Shown here: positions 49,155-60,596 of the stretch, one piece after another
How positions within the stretch are numbered: the stretch's first letter is position 1
Layout: each line of letters opens with the position of its first letter
Source: Gryganskiella cystojenkinii
Taxonomy: Eukaryota; Mortierellomycota; Mortierellomycetes; Mortierellales; Mortierellaceae
Assembly: GCA_015852425.1 (NCBI GenBank)
Contig: JAAAIG010000042.1
Coordinates: 1 to 64,000, forward strand
Direction: 5' to 3'
DNA length: 64,000 bases
The notes under the pieces: generated by a model
Databases searched by the model: none
Told to the model about the DNA's origin: nothing
The model's input: only the letters and a program-made list of their open reading frames with translations
Position numbers and translations under genes: made by a program

Positions 49155-51008
49155 TCAGTTCACTGGTTGATTTCTCACGGCGATTAAGTAAAGCTTTTTT
49201 CGGCATTGGCTGGGACTTCGGGTCCCGACCTGTTTGGAGATCATCCACGCATCCATACCATGATCTTGCAGAGCTTGATTCAGTCTTTTCTTCTCTTCGG
49301 TCGTCCAGTGTCCCTTGTCTCGCAGACTGAGGCATTCATAAAACCTCACCTTGCAATTGGTGAAAACTTTTCCTGGGACCGCAGCCGCGACTTTTTTCCA
49401 ATCGATTCGATCCAGCTCTGGGGAATTCGGTGTCAAATATGGCAGAGACTGCTGCTCTCCAGGGATAGGTCCGTTCGTATTACTCTTGTTGGATTCATCA
49501 GTCTTGTCAGTTATCTTCTTGATCATGGATCTGATGACCCTCGATGGTCCTAGATAGTTCAGGCGCGGCTGTATGTTTGGCCCGATCTGTTCTGCAACAG
49601 CGTTCATTACCCAATTGTCCTCTTCTGGCGACCAGTACCGGCCAGAGGGCGACGTTCGGTGATATAATTCGCGGATCGTTCCATCCCCTTGCATGATCCT
49701 TTTCACGTGATGAAGTGTATGTTGGCGACTCCGAAGCCAGCCTTCGTCAAATACTAGTTCCTCAAGGACCTGCTTTGGGGTTGGTCTTGATCCGTTCGTC
49801 TTTTCGAGTTTATCAACCGCTTGATGAATCCGAGCAGTCTCTGCCTCTGTCCAAGCGCGACTCGTCAGCGGAACAACAGAGACGTTCTCATCCTCGTCGA
49901 AGCTAAGGCTCAAAGGTTCGTATTTTCTGGAGTGAGTTCGTTTTGGGACCGTCATAGTGGCGGAAGCGGCATCAGTAACAGCATCAGCATCGGTACCATC
50001 GGTACCATCGACAGCGGCGGAGCTTTCTTCTCGTATTTTCAAGATCTGACTGCGAAGAGGCTCCATTCTTTTGGTAGGGAAGTAAACCCTTAACTCATGC
50101 GGCCGTTTCAGTCCTTGCTGAAAGTATAAATATTTGAGGTGTCGCATTTCCATTGATGTCCATTGCAGTGAATCCTTGTATTTTTTGCGTTGATCCCTTA
50201 ATAAGAATGATCGACGGGTCGAAATAGCAGCCCGAGTCCGATGTGAGAACTCTGGGGACGAGGCGAATAGATCGAGCGTGAATTGGATATGATTCGGTTG
50301 TTCGCGACCACGGAGGATGAGCTCGTCTTCTTGATCCGTCCATGCTACAAGGGGTGGTCTTGGACGACCTTGTTGTTTCAAGGTCCGACGTCTGCTCTTG
50401 ATCTCTTGCTGGGCTCGGTGAGGGATTCGTGCAACGGCCCACAATGTGCCCTCTTTCACAGGAAGGGCGAGCGACTGTTGAATGATTTTGTCTTCAGGGC
50501 TCGTCCAGGGACTCCACTTTGAAGTTTTCAGTCTTCTCTTTGCTCTGCCCAGGTGTGTCTTGATTACAGTGTAGGTTCGGTTGTGAATCTTAGAGAGAGC
50601 ATAGTGTATGCCATCTGGGTGAGTCAGCGAGTCCTGGATGACTTGTTTTTCTGCAGGTGTCCATCTATCTCTTCTCTGCCTTTGGCCTGGCGGTGTTGCA
50701 GCCGCTGCTGTTGATGATGCCGTTGACGTTGTTGTAGATTTCGTTGGCGGTGCTACCACTATTCGATCTTGCTGTAGCGGCGGTTTTGGATTTGACTTGA
50801 CTTGGGATCGAGGTGCAATTGTACTGAAATGAAGAAACTTTTGGTATGCAGGTGAATGGAAATGGGTAGACAAGTTTCGAACCGGAGATGAATTGGTGCG
50901 CGTTGATTGCAATGCAAGCACTGCTGCTGAAGAAAATAATGGCGGGAACGACCAAGGAGAACCTATAGCAGTAGTCGTCCGTACCATAAGGGCGGCGAGT
51001 TGACGCAT
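49155..51008 (-). CDS. Protein with eight SANT/Myb-like repeats and a mitochondrial-type leader
   Basis: A single exon encodes 617 aa from ATG 51008. The leader MRQLAALMVRTTTAIGSPW, with the following about 60 residues, is rich in Arg and Ser/Thr and free of acidic residues, as in mitochondrial presequences. Tryptophan-headed repeats start near residues 116, 168, 223, 283, 386, 459, 537 and 568. Examples are RWTPAEKQVIQDSL, PWTSPEDKIIQQSL, AWTDQEDELILRG, AWTEAETARIHQAV, YWSPEEDNWVMNAV and HWTTEEKKRLNQAL, each followed by a predicted helix-turn-helix. Nucleic-acid binding is likely from the fold. Mitochondrial location is inferred, and a role with mitochondrial DNA is speculation. A broken paralogue lies directly upstream on the same strand. 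A few TTG-initiated codons extend the frame upstream, but ATG 51008 is the first ATG. Confidence 0.8.
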   Translation of the reverse strand: MRQLAALMVRTTTAIGSPWSFPPLFSSAAVLALQSTRTNSSPVRNLSTHFHSPAYQKFLHFSTIAPRSQVKSNPKPPLQQDRIVVAPPTKSTTTSTASSTAAAATPPGQRQRRDRWTPAEKQVIQDSLTHPDGIHYALSKIHNRTYTVIKTHLGRAKRRLKTSKWSPWTSPEDKIIQQSLALPVKEGTLWAVARIPHRAQQEIKSRRRTLKQQGRPRPPLVAWTDQEDELILRGREQPNHIQFTLDLFASSPEFSHRTRAAISTRRSFLLRDQRKKYKDSLQWTSMEMRHLKYLYFQQGLKRPHELRVYFPTKRMEPLRSQILKIREESSAAVDGTDGTDADAVTDAASATMTVPKRTHSRKYEPLSLSFDEDENVSVVPLTSRAWTEAETARIHQAVDKLEKTNGSRPTPKQVLEELVFDEGWLRSRQHTLHHVKRIMQGDGTIRELYHRTSPSGRYWSPEEDNWVMNAVAEQIGPNIQPRLNYLGPSRVIRSMIKKITDKTDESNKSNTNGPIPGEQQSLPYLTPNSPELDRIDWKKVAAAVPGKVFTNCKVRFYECLSLRDKGHWTTEEKKRLNQALQDHGMDAWMISKQVGTRSPSQCRKKLYLIAVRNQPVN

Positions 51009-51149
51009 GGTGTTTTTGTCCTGCCTGCTGGTGTGTGATCGATGGGTTGAAATGAGAGAAATCAAACATTGCAACAAAAAAATAGGGGAAATTTTGGCGC
51101 CATATTATTTTGGTGGCGTTCAGGGAAGAGAGGGGGACTGTTCAATCGT

Positions 51150-53024
51150 TTTGTGTATTCAACCTGCGGGTTTCGAAAGGCGTATAAATCTTTGTCCGAC
51201 ATTGTCTGGGGCTTCGGGTCGCGACCCGTTTGGAGATCATCCACGGATCCATACCATAGTCTTGAAGGCTTGGTCCTGTCTTTCCTTCTCCTCGGTCGTC
51301 CATAACCCCCTGTTTCGAAGACTGATGCAGTTGTAAAACCTAGCTTTGCAATTGGCAGGCGACTTGGGTTGGACTTTGTCTGCCACCTCTTCCCTGTCAA
51401 TTCGTTCTAGCTCTGGGGAAATCGGTGTCAGGTGCGACAGAGACTGATGCTCCTCGGGTCCAGACTCGGCCCTAGAACTCTTCTTGAGCTCATCAGCCTT
51501 ATTGGTCACCTTCTTGCGTCTGGACTTGATGACTCCTGCTGGTCCTAGGTAGCTCAGGAGTGGTCGTACGTTTGAACCGATCTGTTCTGCAACAGCATCC
51601 CTGAACCGTACATCCTCTTCTGAAGACCAGGTCTTGTTGCATTGCGAGGATCTGTGATAGAAGTCCTGGATGGATGCTTCTCCATGTAGGATGCGCTGCA
51701 CGTGCCGCATCGTAGGGGTGCCAATCTCTATCATACATTAGGTCGTCGGTAGCTTGCGTCGTGTCTGGTCTTGATCCGTTTATCTTTTCGAGTTTGTCAA
51801 TTAGTTGCTCGACTCGTTCTGTCTCGTCCTCCGTCCAAGCGTAGCTCCTCGAAGGAACAAACGAGAGCTTCTCGCCCTTGTCAATCGTAACGTTCCTGCT
51901 ATCGCGTTCGTTGGTTCGAGTACGCTCCCGGGGTGGTTTGGTGGTGATGGTAGCAGTAGCGTTGACATTGGCATCTATTGAGGCAGCACTTTTTCGCAGG
52001 ATTTTTGCGATTCGATGCTGAATTGAGGGCATCGTTTTGGATTGGAAGTATGTCCTAAGTTCATGCGTCGTTTTAATCCTTGTTGAAAGCATAAAGTTAT
52101 CAGGAGCTCGGTTTCTTTCATCGACCATCCCAGCGTGTCCCCATAATCGCTTCGTCGATCCCGAACCAGAACTGTCCGACGGGCTGCAATTACAGTCTTG
52201 CTCCTGTGCGAGAATTCCGGGAACGCCGCGAATTTGTTCAACGTGAGCTGCAAACCCTTGGGGTGATCGAGACCATCGAGGTTGATCTGGTTCTCTCTTG
52301 GGCTGTCCAGGTAAACCTGGTGGTCTGCGATGACTTTGCGGTGGCAATCTCCGACGTCGAATCTGAACGGCATGCAAGGTTCTGTGAGGGATTTGAGAGA
52401 CGGCCCAGTGTATGCCCTTATTTCCGCGTATAGAGAGAGATTGCTGAATGATTGGTCTTCTAGAGCTGTCCAATGACTCTGCCCGATAGATCGGGGTTCC
52501 CGGATTGCCCCTCTTGCGAGCCGGCGCTCTCGGATGGCTGAATATGACCTGTTTGGAAGTTGAAAGAGAGCATAGTGTACGCCATCTGAGTGAGCCAGAG
52601 AGTCCTGGATGATTTGGTCCTCAACAGGTGTGCAGGGCTGATTTCTCGAGGGTCCCCCGAGTCCTACTGTCGATTGCGTGGATGTTGTCGAAGCTGTTAT
52701 TATTGTTCGTTCTGAGTGTATTTCTGGCCTTTACCCTGACTTTATTTGGAGGCGAGCTGTGGTTGTGGAGAGTTGACGATACTGGTGCTGATGCTGCCAA
52801 CGCGGACGAATATTGAACTGAATAGCCATATGAAGTCTGGGAAAATGACGTAGAGGCGTGACTTGCAATGCATTGATTGACTTTAAGATGGTGATTACTG
52901 AGGGAGACGCGACATGTCGAGCAGTCGACCGAGGGATGGAAGTCGAGAGGTGCCGTAGAATGCTTGTCCAGGATGAACTTGCTGCAGTGTGACAGGTTTC
53001 AACAGCGTCAAAAGGGGTGAACAA
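51150..53024 (-). pseudogene. Frameshifted tandem duplicate of the SANT/Myb-repeat gene
   Basis: Homology to the adjacent gene runs along the whole region but switches frames. 53024-52731 gives a leader-like N-terminus (STSIPRSTARHVAS). About 52650-52430 matches the first repeats (EDQIIQDSLAHSDGVHYAL). 52373-51975 and 52473-51499 cover the middle in two frames (EFSHRSKTVIAARR; AWTEDETERVEQLIDKLEKINGSR). 51734-51237 covers the end (TWSSEEDVRFRDAVAEQIG, GLWTTEEKERQDQAF). The final repeat is broken by a further shift near 51240. Several independent frame changes make a functional product unlikely. It is a tandem duplicate that decayed after the duplication, although considerable divergence in protein sequence suggests the copy was under selection for some time. 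Confidence 0.85.
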
Positions 53025-53317
53025 GACAACGGAGCGCGTCTTTGACAGAAATCTTTAGGGACCGCTCTAAAACATAAACAAAAAAACACGTCCCACATCT
53101 TCCAGGGGAGTGACACGGTCCCCTTTTTGCACTTTCTTTGCTCACTTCTGCCATTATTGCGTTCACTCTACTCACCGTTTCATTTTCATTACCTCTCGCG
53201 TTCGCTCTTTCACACTCTCTCTATCTCCCTCCGTCCCTCTCATTGCTAAAGCCAGCCATCATCAGGAAAAATATCTGAAAAACGACCAAGACAACCTGCA
53301 ACAAGACACATCAAAAC

Positions 53318-55246
53318 ATGACCCGAGCTGTTCAGCACGGCCATTTCATGCTCGGGGATCAGGACGAGAACCAACCCCCTCATCATCAGCAACAGCAACA
53401 ACAGCAGCAGCCTATGCAAGTCCAACGTCAGCGCTCCCGTCAAGTCCAAAGAGCCTTCTTTGACAAGGCCGGTGGACTTGCCCAACCTCCTCTTCAACAA
53501 CAGCAACAGCAACAACAACAGCATCAATTTATGGACCAGGACGAAGACGAGACAGATAGTCCCGTTATCCCCGTCTTTGAAGATATGCCGATTCAACGTC
53601 AAGGTCGACCAACACAGACCCATCAGAGCCGTTATGAGCAAGAATACGAACACCAAGAAGTGGACCATCCTGGAGACATGTCTGCGGTCGAAATTCATTA
53701 CGATCCAAACGACCTCGGGAACGAGGACACCGAGATGGCGAACCGGTTTGAACAGTCAAGAGCTAAATTCGAGGAGGCAAGCCAGCATCATACCCATAAT
53801 TATCAACAACAACAGCAATATCGATCAGGAGTGGACCGAGTTCGAGGTAGCAGTCGTCATCGACCACCGACTCCCGCACCCTCAACAAGACCTCGAGGAG
53901 CGTCCATCAACAATGGAGAGCATATTTCATCAATAACTGGAGCTTCTTCGTCCACCTCAACAGCGGCAGCAGCTGTTGTCGACGCTCGAATGGAACTTTT
54001 ACAGCGTGAGAAGTATATTCAACAGAAGCAACAACGACCCTCAGCCAGGACAGAGTTACTGGAACGGTCTCGCCCTCAATCTGCCATCGTCTCGCAACAA
54101 CAGCAACAGCAACTCCATCAACAACTCCAAGAACGCGGTCACGCTCAGTTGACACGCCAGGCCTCAGTACCGAATATGAGTCGAGGGGATGGAGGCAGCC
54201 AAATGGATGGAATAACAGCTGCTTCTGCTGCTGCATCGATGCGGAAGCGAACCAGGGAAGAGGAATACCTACTTCACCAGAGACAAGTCGAAGCTTACAG
54301 GGCTTCCAAGGCTGCCAAAGGATCTGCTGCAGAAGATGGTACCAGTCATCGTCAGCGAGCCGCAACCATGACCTCGATCTCTTCTAGTCAACATCAACAA
54401 CAACAGCAAGAGCAGCAGCAGCAACTGTTAGCAAGACAACAGCAGCAGCAACGACAGCAACAGCAACGGCAACAACAGCAACGGCAACAGCAGCAACAAG
54501 TAGCACCTGCAGATCCAGCCACGCGGAAACGGTCTCGAACGAATCCGGAACCTCAGCAACAGCAGCAACAACAGCAACAGCCGCTAGCTCAAGCGAAGAG
54601 CCGTCAAGAACTCCCAGAACTCGCAGTGGAGACCGATGTCGAATATCCCGATAACGAGGAAACGAACAGCAACGAGGCTGGGTTGACTCAAAAGGAGAAG
54701 CTTGCACGGGCGTTCGTTCGATGGACGGAACGAATTGATTATGGCAACATTTATGTCGACAAGGAATACGAATACCGGAACGTGACGTTGCCCAAGGTCA
54801 TGATGCCGTACATCTCCAAGACTCTGAAACTGATCCCGAACACGAACTATCATGGTCTTCGGACATTGAGTGAGCAGGAGTGGCGATCCATTGGTAAGTG
54901 TTCAAAAATTTTAAAGGATCTATGAAAAGGATATTTTCTCTGCTTGATGTTTCTTCCGCAGAGTATTGAAGCATATTTGGTTGACCTCGTTTTTTTTTTT
55001 TTTTTTTTGCTTTTTATCTATTCTCTTGTTTTGTTTGCAGGCATCGTGATGTCCCCTGGTTGGGAAAACTGGACACGCCATGATCCTGAACCACATGTGC
55101 TAATGTTCCGACGGACCATCGAGGTCTCGAAACAAGTACGAAAAGAGGCGAAGGAACGGAAGGAACAAGAAAAGGCTGCTGCTGCTGCTGCTGGTAGTGG
55201 TGGTGGTGGTGGTGGTACCGAGAAGCAACAGCAGCAGCAACATTGA
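53318..55246 (+). CDS. CKS1: Cyclin-dependent kinase regulatory subunit (Cks1/Suc1) with a long Gln-rich N-terminus
   Basis: Two exons (53318-54893 and 55041-55246) join in phase to 593 aa. The CKS domain is at about 473-550: IDYGNIYVDKEYEYRNVTLPK, TLSEQEWRSIG, then across the intron IVMSPGWENWTRHDPEPHVLMFRR. EYRNVTLP, GWENW and the HDPEPHVLMFRR strand are the CKS hallmarks, including the anion-binding residues and the HxPEPH hinge. Cks proteins normally have about 80-150 residues. Here about 465 residues of polyGln, His, Ser and Arg precede the domain, and a tail of Ala, Gly and Gln runs follows it. Cks1 binds Cdk1 and reads phosphorylated sites on substrates. The extension may drive condensation or be partly removed; no evidence for either is visible. 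Confidence 0.92.
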
Positions 55247-55273
55247 GATCCTAGGCTCTGTATACATTCCATT

Positions 55274-55304
<31 letters not shown>

Positions 55305-55497
55305 TACCTCTTTTTACAGTAATGTCTTCGTAGTTTCTAGAACAAGTGAACTATCAAAAGAAGTTATTCAAACCATATATCCTTTCTTGTGCGCAAAGAG
55401 CAGCATGACCAGAGCAATTGGAGGCTTTGAGGTTTTGAGGTTTTTTAAGCTAGTACGTTTATTGTTGATTATTTCCTTAGTTATGCTTTTAATTTCT

Positions 55498-57418
55498 TTA
55501 GTGGTTACGAACGACATCATCGACGGCACGAGCAAAGTACTCGACGTTCTTGGTGTTGAGGCCGGCCATGGAGATACGTCCGTTATCGGTCAAGTAGACG
55601 TGGTACTTCTCTTTCAAGACCTTGACCTGGGGCTGCTTCAATCCCGTGAACGAGAACATACCGATCTGATCAACAATATGGTTCCAGGTGCCGGGCGTAC
55701 CCAATTTCGTGAGCTCATCAAAGAGAGCCTGACGCATCGAAATGATACGGTTCGCCATTGTTGACAAGTTCTCCTCCCATTCGGCATAGAGCTTCTCATC
55801 GTTCAAGACCAAAGAGACAACACGGGATCCATAAGCAGGAGGGTTCGAGATGACAGCGCGCTGAGCCTTGGCGATCTGGGACTCGATCGTGTTCTTGATC
55901 TCAGGCGTACGGGCGACAATAGTCAAGTTGCCGGCACGCTCAGAGTAGAGGCCAAAGTTCTTGGAGAAGGACTGAGCAATGAACATCTCAAAGCCACGCT
56001 CCACGAAATACCGGACCGAGTAAGCATCCTTGTCCAAGGAACCAGAGGCGAAACCCTGGTAGGCGGTATCGAAAAAGGTGAAGTGACCCTTAGCCTCCAT
56101 AACATCGGCAATCTGCTTCCATTGATCAGGGGTGGGATCGACACCAGTGGGGTTGTGAGCACAAGGGTGGAGCAAGAAGATGGATCCGCTGGGAGCCGAC
56201 TCCATGCACGCGAGCATGCCCTTGAGATCGAGACCCTTGGTCTCGGGATGCCAGTAAGGATACTCAAGAACGGGGATACCGACACCTTCAAAGATGGCAC
56301 GGTGGTTGGCTATTGTAAGTTTTAGAATAGAAAAACGGAAAGAAAGTGTTAATGCGGGATCGAGGAAGAACAAAAAAAAGAGCAAGAAATAAACTCCGGT
56401 CCTCTGCCCACGGATTTCATTTTTCTGTCCACCGTTATTGTTTCCATCCAAATTGAGAGGAGTGCGGGGTATCGATATTTTCTTTTTCATTCTTTGACAC
56501 GGAAGACAGTTGGGGGTTTTTTTCTCGAGTGAGCCGCGATCCCACACGGGCACAAAGCATATAAAAAGTTTCATTTCGCAGTCCCTTTCCCCTGTCACTG
56601 CGCTGGCTCCCGCTCTGGTTCGACACATGATGGACCAAAAATAACAATGAGCAAAATATAAGAAAGAGACAAAAAAAAAAATTGTCAGAAAATACATACC
56701 CCAAGTGGGCTTGGAGATGTAGCAGGCGGCGCCTTTGAAGGGGTAGTGGCGAGCCAAGAACTGAGCTCCAGTGTAGACCGCACCGGTACCAGAGATGCAT
56801 TGAGCGGCACCGACACGTCCCTCAGCAATCGCCTTAGAGTTGGCACCCAAGATCAACTTGGCAGAGGCCTTGCGGAAATCAGTGAGACCAAGAATAGGCA
56901 AGTACTCGTGGTCCAGGTTCTCATCATCGACCATGATGTGGTCAGCCTAATAAAGAATTATAAGTAAGAAAGCGAAGGACGAGTTAGAAAGTGGGTCCTC
57001 CTCGGCCCAATTTTACTTTGGGTGGTTTTTTGTACATGTGTCGCACGCCATGTGCAGCTACAACCCCAAATAAAAGAGTGGGAAAGTCCTCGAAAAAGAT
57101 GATCGAATGGATCACTTTTTTTGTCGAGTCTGTACCTTGTGGACAACGGGAAGAACCCAGGGCTTGCCCTCCTCGGTACGGTAGGCACCGACACCGAGGT
57201 TAACCTTCTTGGGATCAGTATCGGCCTTGTAGGCAGCTGTGAGGGCGAAGATGATGTCCTCGGGGGCACCGGGGACGTTTTCGAAAATAGAGGCTAACGA
57301 AATTTTGACGTCAATTGCTTTGGCGTTAGCAAAATATCGGAAAGGGGGTCATTCGTCCCACGAATTCTGGAATTGTTGCAATGCAAAATGGTTCTGTCCA
57401 GACAGACAACTTACCCAT
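55498..57418 (-). CDS. AAT2: Aspartate aminotransferase, cytosolic type
   Basis: Exons 57418-57415, 57293-57136, 56946-56700 and 56309-55498 join in phase to 406 aa. The first coding exon is only four nucleotides, ATGG. The protein starts [19 protein letters not shown] and lacks a mitochondrial presequence. Family features are [57 protein letters not shown] and the PLP-lysine motif [16 protein letters not shown]. Type I aspartate aminotransferase interconverts aspartate/2-oxoglutarate and oxaloacetate/glutamate. The gene is transcribed divergently from ALG10. The third intron (56699-56310) is relatively long at 390 nt. Confidence 0.96.
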
Positions 57419-58389
57419 GTTGGCTAGGTAGATGGAGCGGTGAGAGAGGGGCGGAAGGGAGAGTGTAATGAAGAGAAGAGAAGTAAAAGGAAAGAAACAA
57501 AAAAGTGAGTTTTGTGAGGGGTGAGATGTGAAAATAAGGGAAAAAGTGGAGAGTGTGATTTCGGGCCGGGGATCAGTCATGAGTCAAAAAACTCTCATGA
57601 ACTCGCTCTTTTCCCCTCCGTGAATTCCCTCATTGCATTGCACTCTTCAAACGCTTGGACTCCCACACCTGTTTTTTTTTTCTCTCAGCCCCATGGCGCT
57701 ATTCTGGTCTTTTGTCTTTTCGCTCTTCCTACATGACAATTGTTGGGAGGTCTTCTCCGGTGTTGCAATTGTTCTGGCGCCGCCCAGTCATACTTTTTTT
57801 TCCGCAATTGGACATCCTTTTTGTTTTCTGACTCATACACGCCAAAGCGTACACATATAGCTCTTGCTTGAATCCGGCATGTTCCCTTTTGGGTCCTGTC
57901 CTTCCTAGCGTCCCCCACCCCCAACGATGTGATCTACCATGCACCCTTCCCCCAACATTATCCAATGTGCTTGGCTGTCCCACAAGCTGAAGCGTCGCTT
58001 TTATTTTGATCCAGGTCCAAACTTTGACTTTTTTTGATTATTGACGTCAGTGTAGGAACATCTTTTCCGAAATCCTGATCTTGGAGAGTGAAGGAGTTTA
58101 TCCCCGGCTGGTCATCGTCATTTCCGAAAGCAAGGCATAAGAGACAGAAAATCCACTTACTATATGAGATGTGGAGAGAGGAGAGGAGTAAGAAGAGATG
58201 TTGCAGAGAAGAGAGAGAAAGAAACGAGGGAAATATGAAATAAAGGCGATCTTCGTCACGTGCAAAAATTAGCTTTAAGCGCGTGCCTCCATGCTGATCA
58301 CCCGTACCTCTTTTGCGACATTTACTCAGTTGCATTGGAACCCTCCTCTTTATCCCGACATTCTATACCAGTCCACCCGACAAGACTAA
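57419..58389. promoter_or_regulatory. Divergent promoter between aspartate aminotransferase and ALG10, with CRE and E-box
   Basis: A 971-bp divergent intergenic region. A perfect TGACGTCA palindrome is at 58042-58049 and a CACGTG (in GTCACGTGCA) at 58257-58262, 130 bp upstream of the ALG10 start. Another TGACGTCA lies at 57306-57313 within the first intron of the aminotransferase gene. These are bZIP/bHLH-type sites. Which gene, if any, they serve is not known. Confidence 0.45.
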
Positions 58390-60596
58390 ATGGCCGCCTC
58401 CATCTCGCCTATAGTCTTGGTGGGTCTTCATCTCGTCGTACTCTTGGCCATCTCGAGCATTTGGAACAGGGTTGAACCTCATCCTTACATGGTAAACTTT
58501 GTTATGGTTCTTTCTCGGGCGGCACGTGTTAAAGTCAAGGAGGACGCAGGCCGTACTCTTTCCATTAGGATGAAGGACACACACAAGGTCCAAAAAACAT
58601 AGGACGGGGATAGAAGCGCTTTTACTTCTGGAGGGCATCTTGGGATCACCTCATAAGGCGTGCTTTTGACAAAAATTACCTTTTCTCCACTTAACATGGT
58701 TCAAATAGGATGAGATTTTTCACATTCCTCAAGCCCAGCGATACTGCCAAGGAGACTACTGGACCTGGGATCCGAAGTTGACGACACCGCCTGGACTGTA
58801 ATGAGAGCCTTTTCTCGACATAATCTTTACTATCTTGTGGCCCTGCAGTAATGAAAGTCTACTATTATTCTGACCTAGCTACTTTTTTCTTACCTCTCTT
58901 TGTGGGGATACAACAATAGATATGTTATCAGCAACATTCTCTTAGCCATCATACGTCCATTTTGCTCGATACAACTTCTTCGACTCACCAACTTGACCTA
59001 CCCGCTCATGTCTATGTACGCGATTGCTGGATTACTCAAGGAAATTCACCCACAACAAAGTCGAAGACAACATTTCAGGACAGCAGCCGTTATGGCGTCT
59101 TTCCCACTCTTATGGTTCTTCAACTTTTTGTACTATACCGATGGTGGGAGTGCCGCGTTCGTACTTGTGTCTTGGCTCGCGGCCAAAAAGCGACATCATC
59201 TTTTATCTGCCCTTGTAGGTTGAAGAGTCGACGTTGTAGAGCCGTGGTGGTCTGCGGGAGCGAGTGGAAAACTGACTGCCCTTCTTCTTTGATAAATCAT
59301 TCTAGACCTCTGCTATCGCGGTGACATTCCGACAGACCAACATCATCTGGTCGCTCTTTATCCTCGGGACAACACTCTTAGAGCTCTCGCCTCCTGCGGA
59401 ACGTCGTCGATTTGACCCCAAGGCGGCATTTGTGCAATCACCAGTCCAGGTCGTGATGTCAGTCCTCGGATTCATACAAATGCTATTCTCGAGACTTCCA
59501 TCTGTCTTGATGGCAGCGACGCCTTACCTGGGTCTGTTAGGTGGCTTTGCAGCTTTTGTCAGGTGGAACGGCGGCATTGTCCTAGGTTCGTGCCTTTCTT
59601 CTGGAAGAGTACATACTTTTTTCTTTCTTCTTTCTAGCTTGCGCTAATATTGTCGCGTCTTCACAATCTTTTAGGCGACCGTGCAAACCACGTCCCGATT
59701 ATGCACGTGGTTCAGTTGTTTTATTTCGCTGCATTTTCAGCAGGCATGTCCGCGTTTGCTATTCTTGGAGCCGTTCCAGTCGCTCGACTTTTCAAGAGAC
59801 CGAGTCCCAGGTACAAAAAACTGTTCAACTTGACTGTGAGAACTAGTTGGCATCGAGTAATTTCATCCGCATCGTCACCACTAACCGCTTCACATTTCCA
59901 GATCCTGGCTCATTATTGGAGTGACGTTGGCTGCGACCGTATTCTGCATTCACAAATTCACGTAAGGAAAATCTAAGCGTTCGCATGAACTCTTCTTGTT
60001 TGTGAGGATTCGCAATACGTCAATGGCCCAATACTCACCTCATCGTATCCTTTTTCTTTTCTTTTCTTATTTTTGACATAGATATGTGCATCCATTTCTG
60101 CTGGCAGATAACAGGCACTATACTTTTTATCTCGGGAGAATCATCTTTCGTTCTCATCGCGCTGCCCGATACCTTTTGGCACCGGTGTATCTCTTTTGTG
60201 GTTGGTGTTGCTGGCAGGCTCTTGGTAAACAACATACGCCTCAATTGGATCGTGCAATCATGACGAATGAGTGCCAAATGTAAAAAAATTCTGACTCTGT
60301 TGAAATTTTAATTTTTTTAATTTGTGTACTCTGTAGCAACGGAACAAACAATTTTGTGGGTTATTATCTACACGGTCGCAACAGCACTCACGCTGATTCC
60401 TTCGCCATTGCTGGAGTTCCGGTACTTTATCGCCCCTTACTTGGTGTACCGGATCTCAATGCGACAGCCTCGTGGAATCTGGTTGTTCATGGAACTGTTG
60501 ACCTATACCGCTTTCAATGTGTTCACGGTGTACATGTACCTGTACAAACCCTTTCACTGGTCTCATCAGGAGGGTCTACAGCGGTTCATGTGGTAG
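58390..60596 (+). CDS. ALG10: Dol-P-Glc:Glc2Man9GlcNAc2-PP-Dol alpha-1,2-glucosyltransferase ALG10
   Basis: Eight exons (58390-58491, 58709-58797, 58920-59214, 59306-59585, 59675-59810, 59902-59961, 60082-60224, 60337-60596) join in phase to 454 aa. The first loop is [19 protein letters not shown], then [17 protein letters not shown], the conserved lumenal region of ALG10/DIE2. FRQTNIIW and [18 protein letters not shown] are family signatures. Many hydrophobic spans support an ER polytopic protein. The C-terminus, [15 protein letters not shown] with [18 protein letters not shown], also fits. The enzyme adds the terminal glucose to the lipid-linked oligosaccharide before N-glycan transfer. Introns are 52-217 nt. 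Confidence 0.95.
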
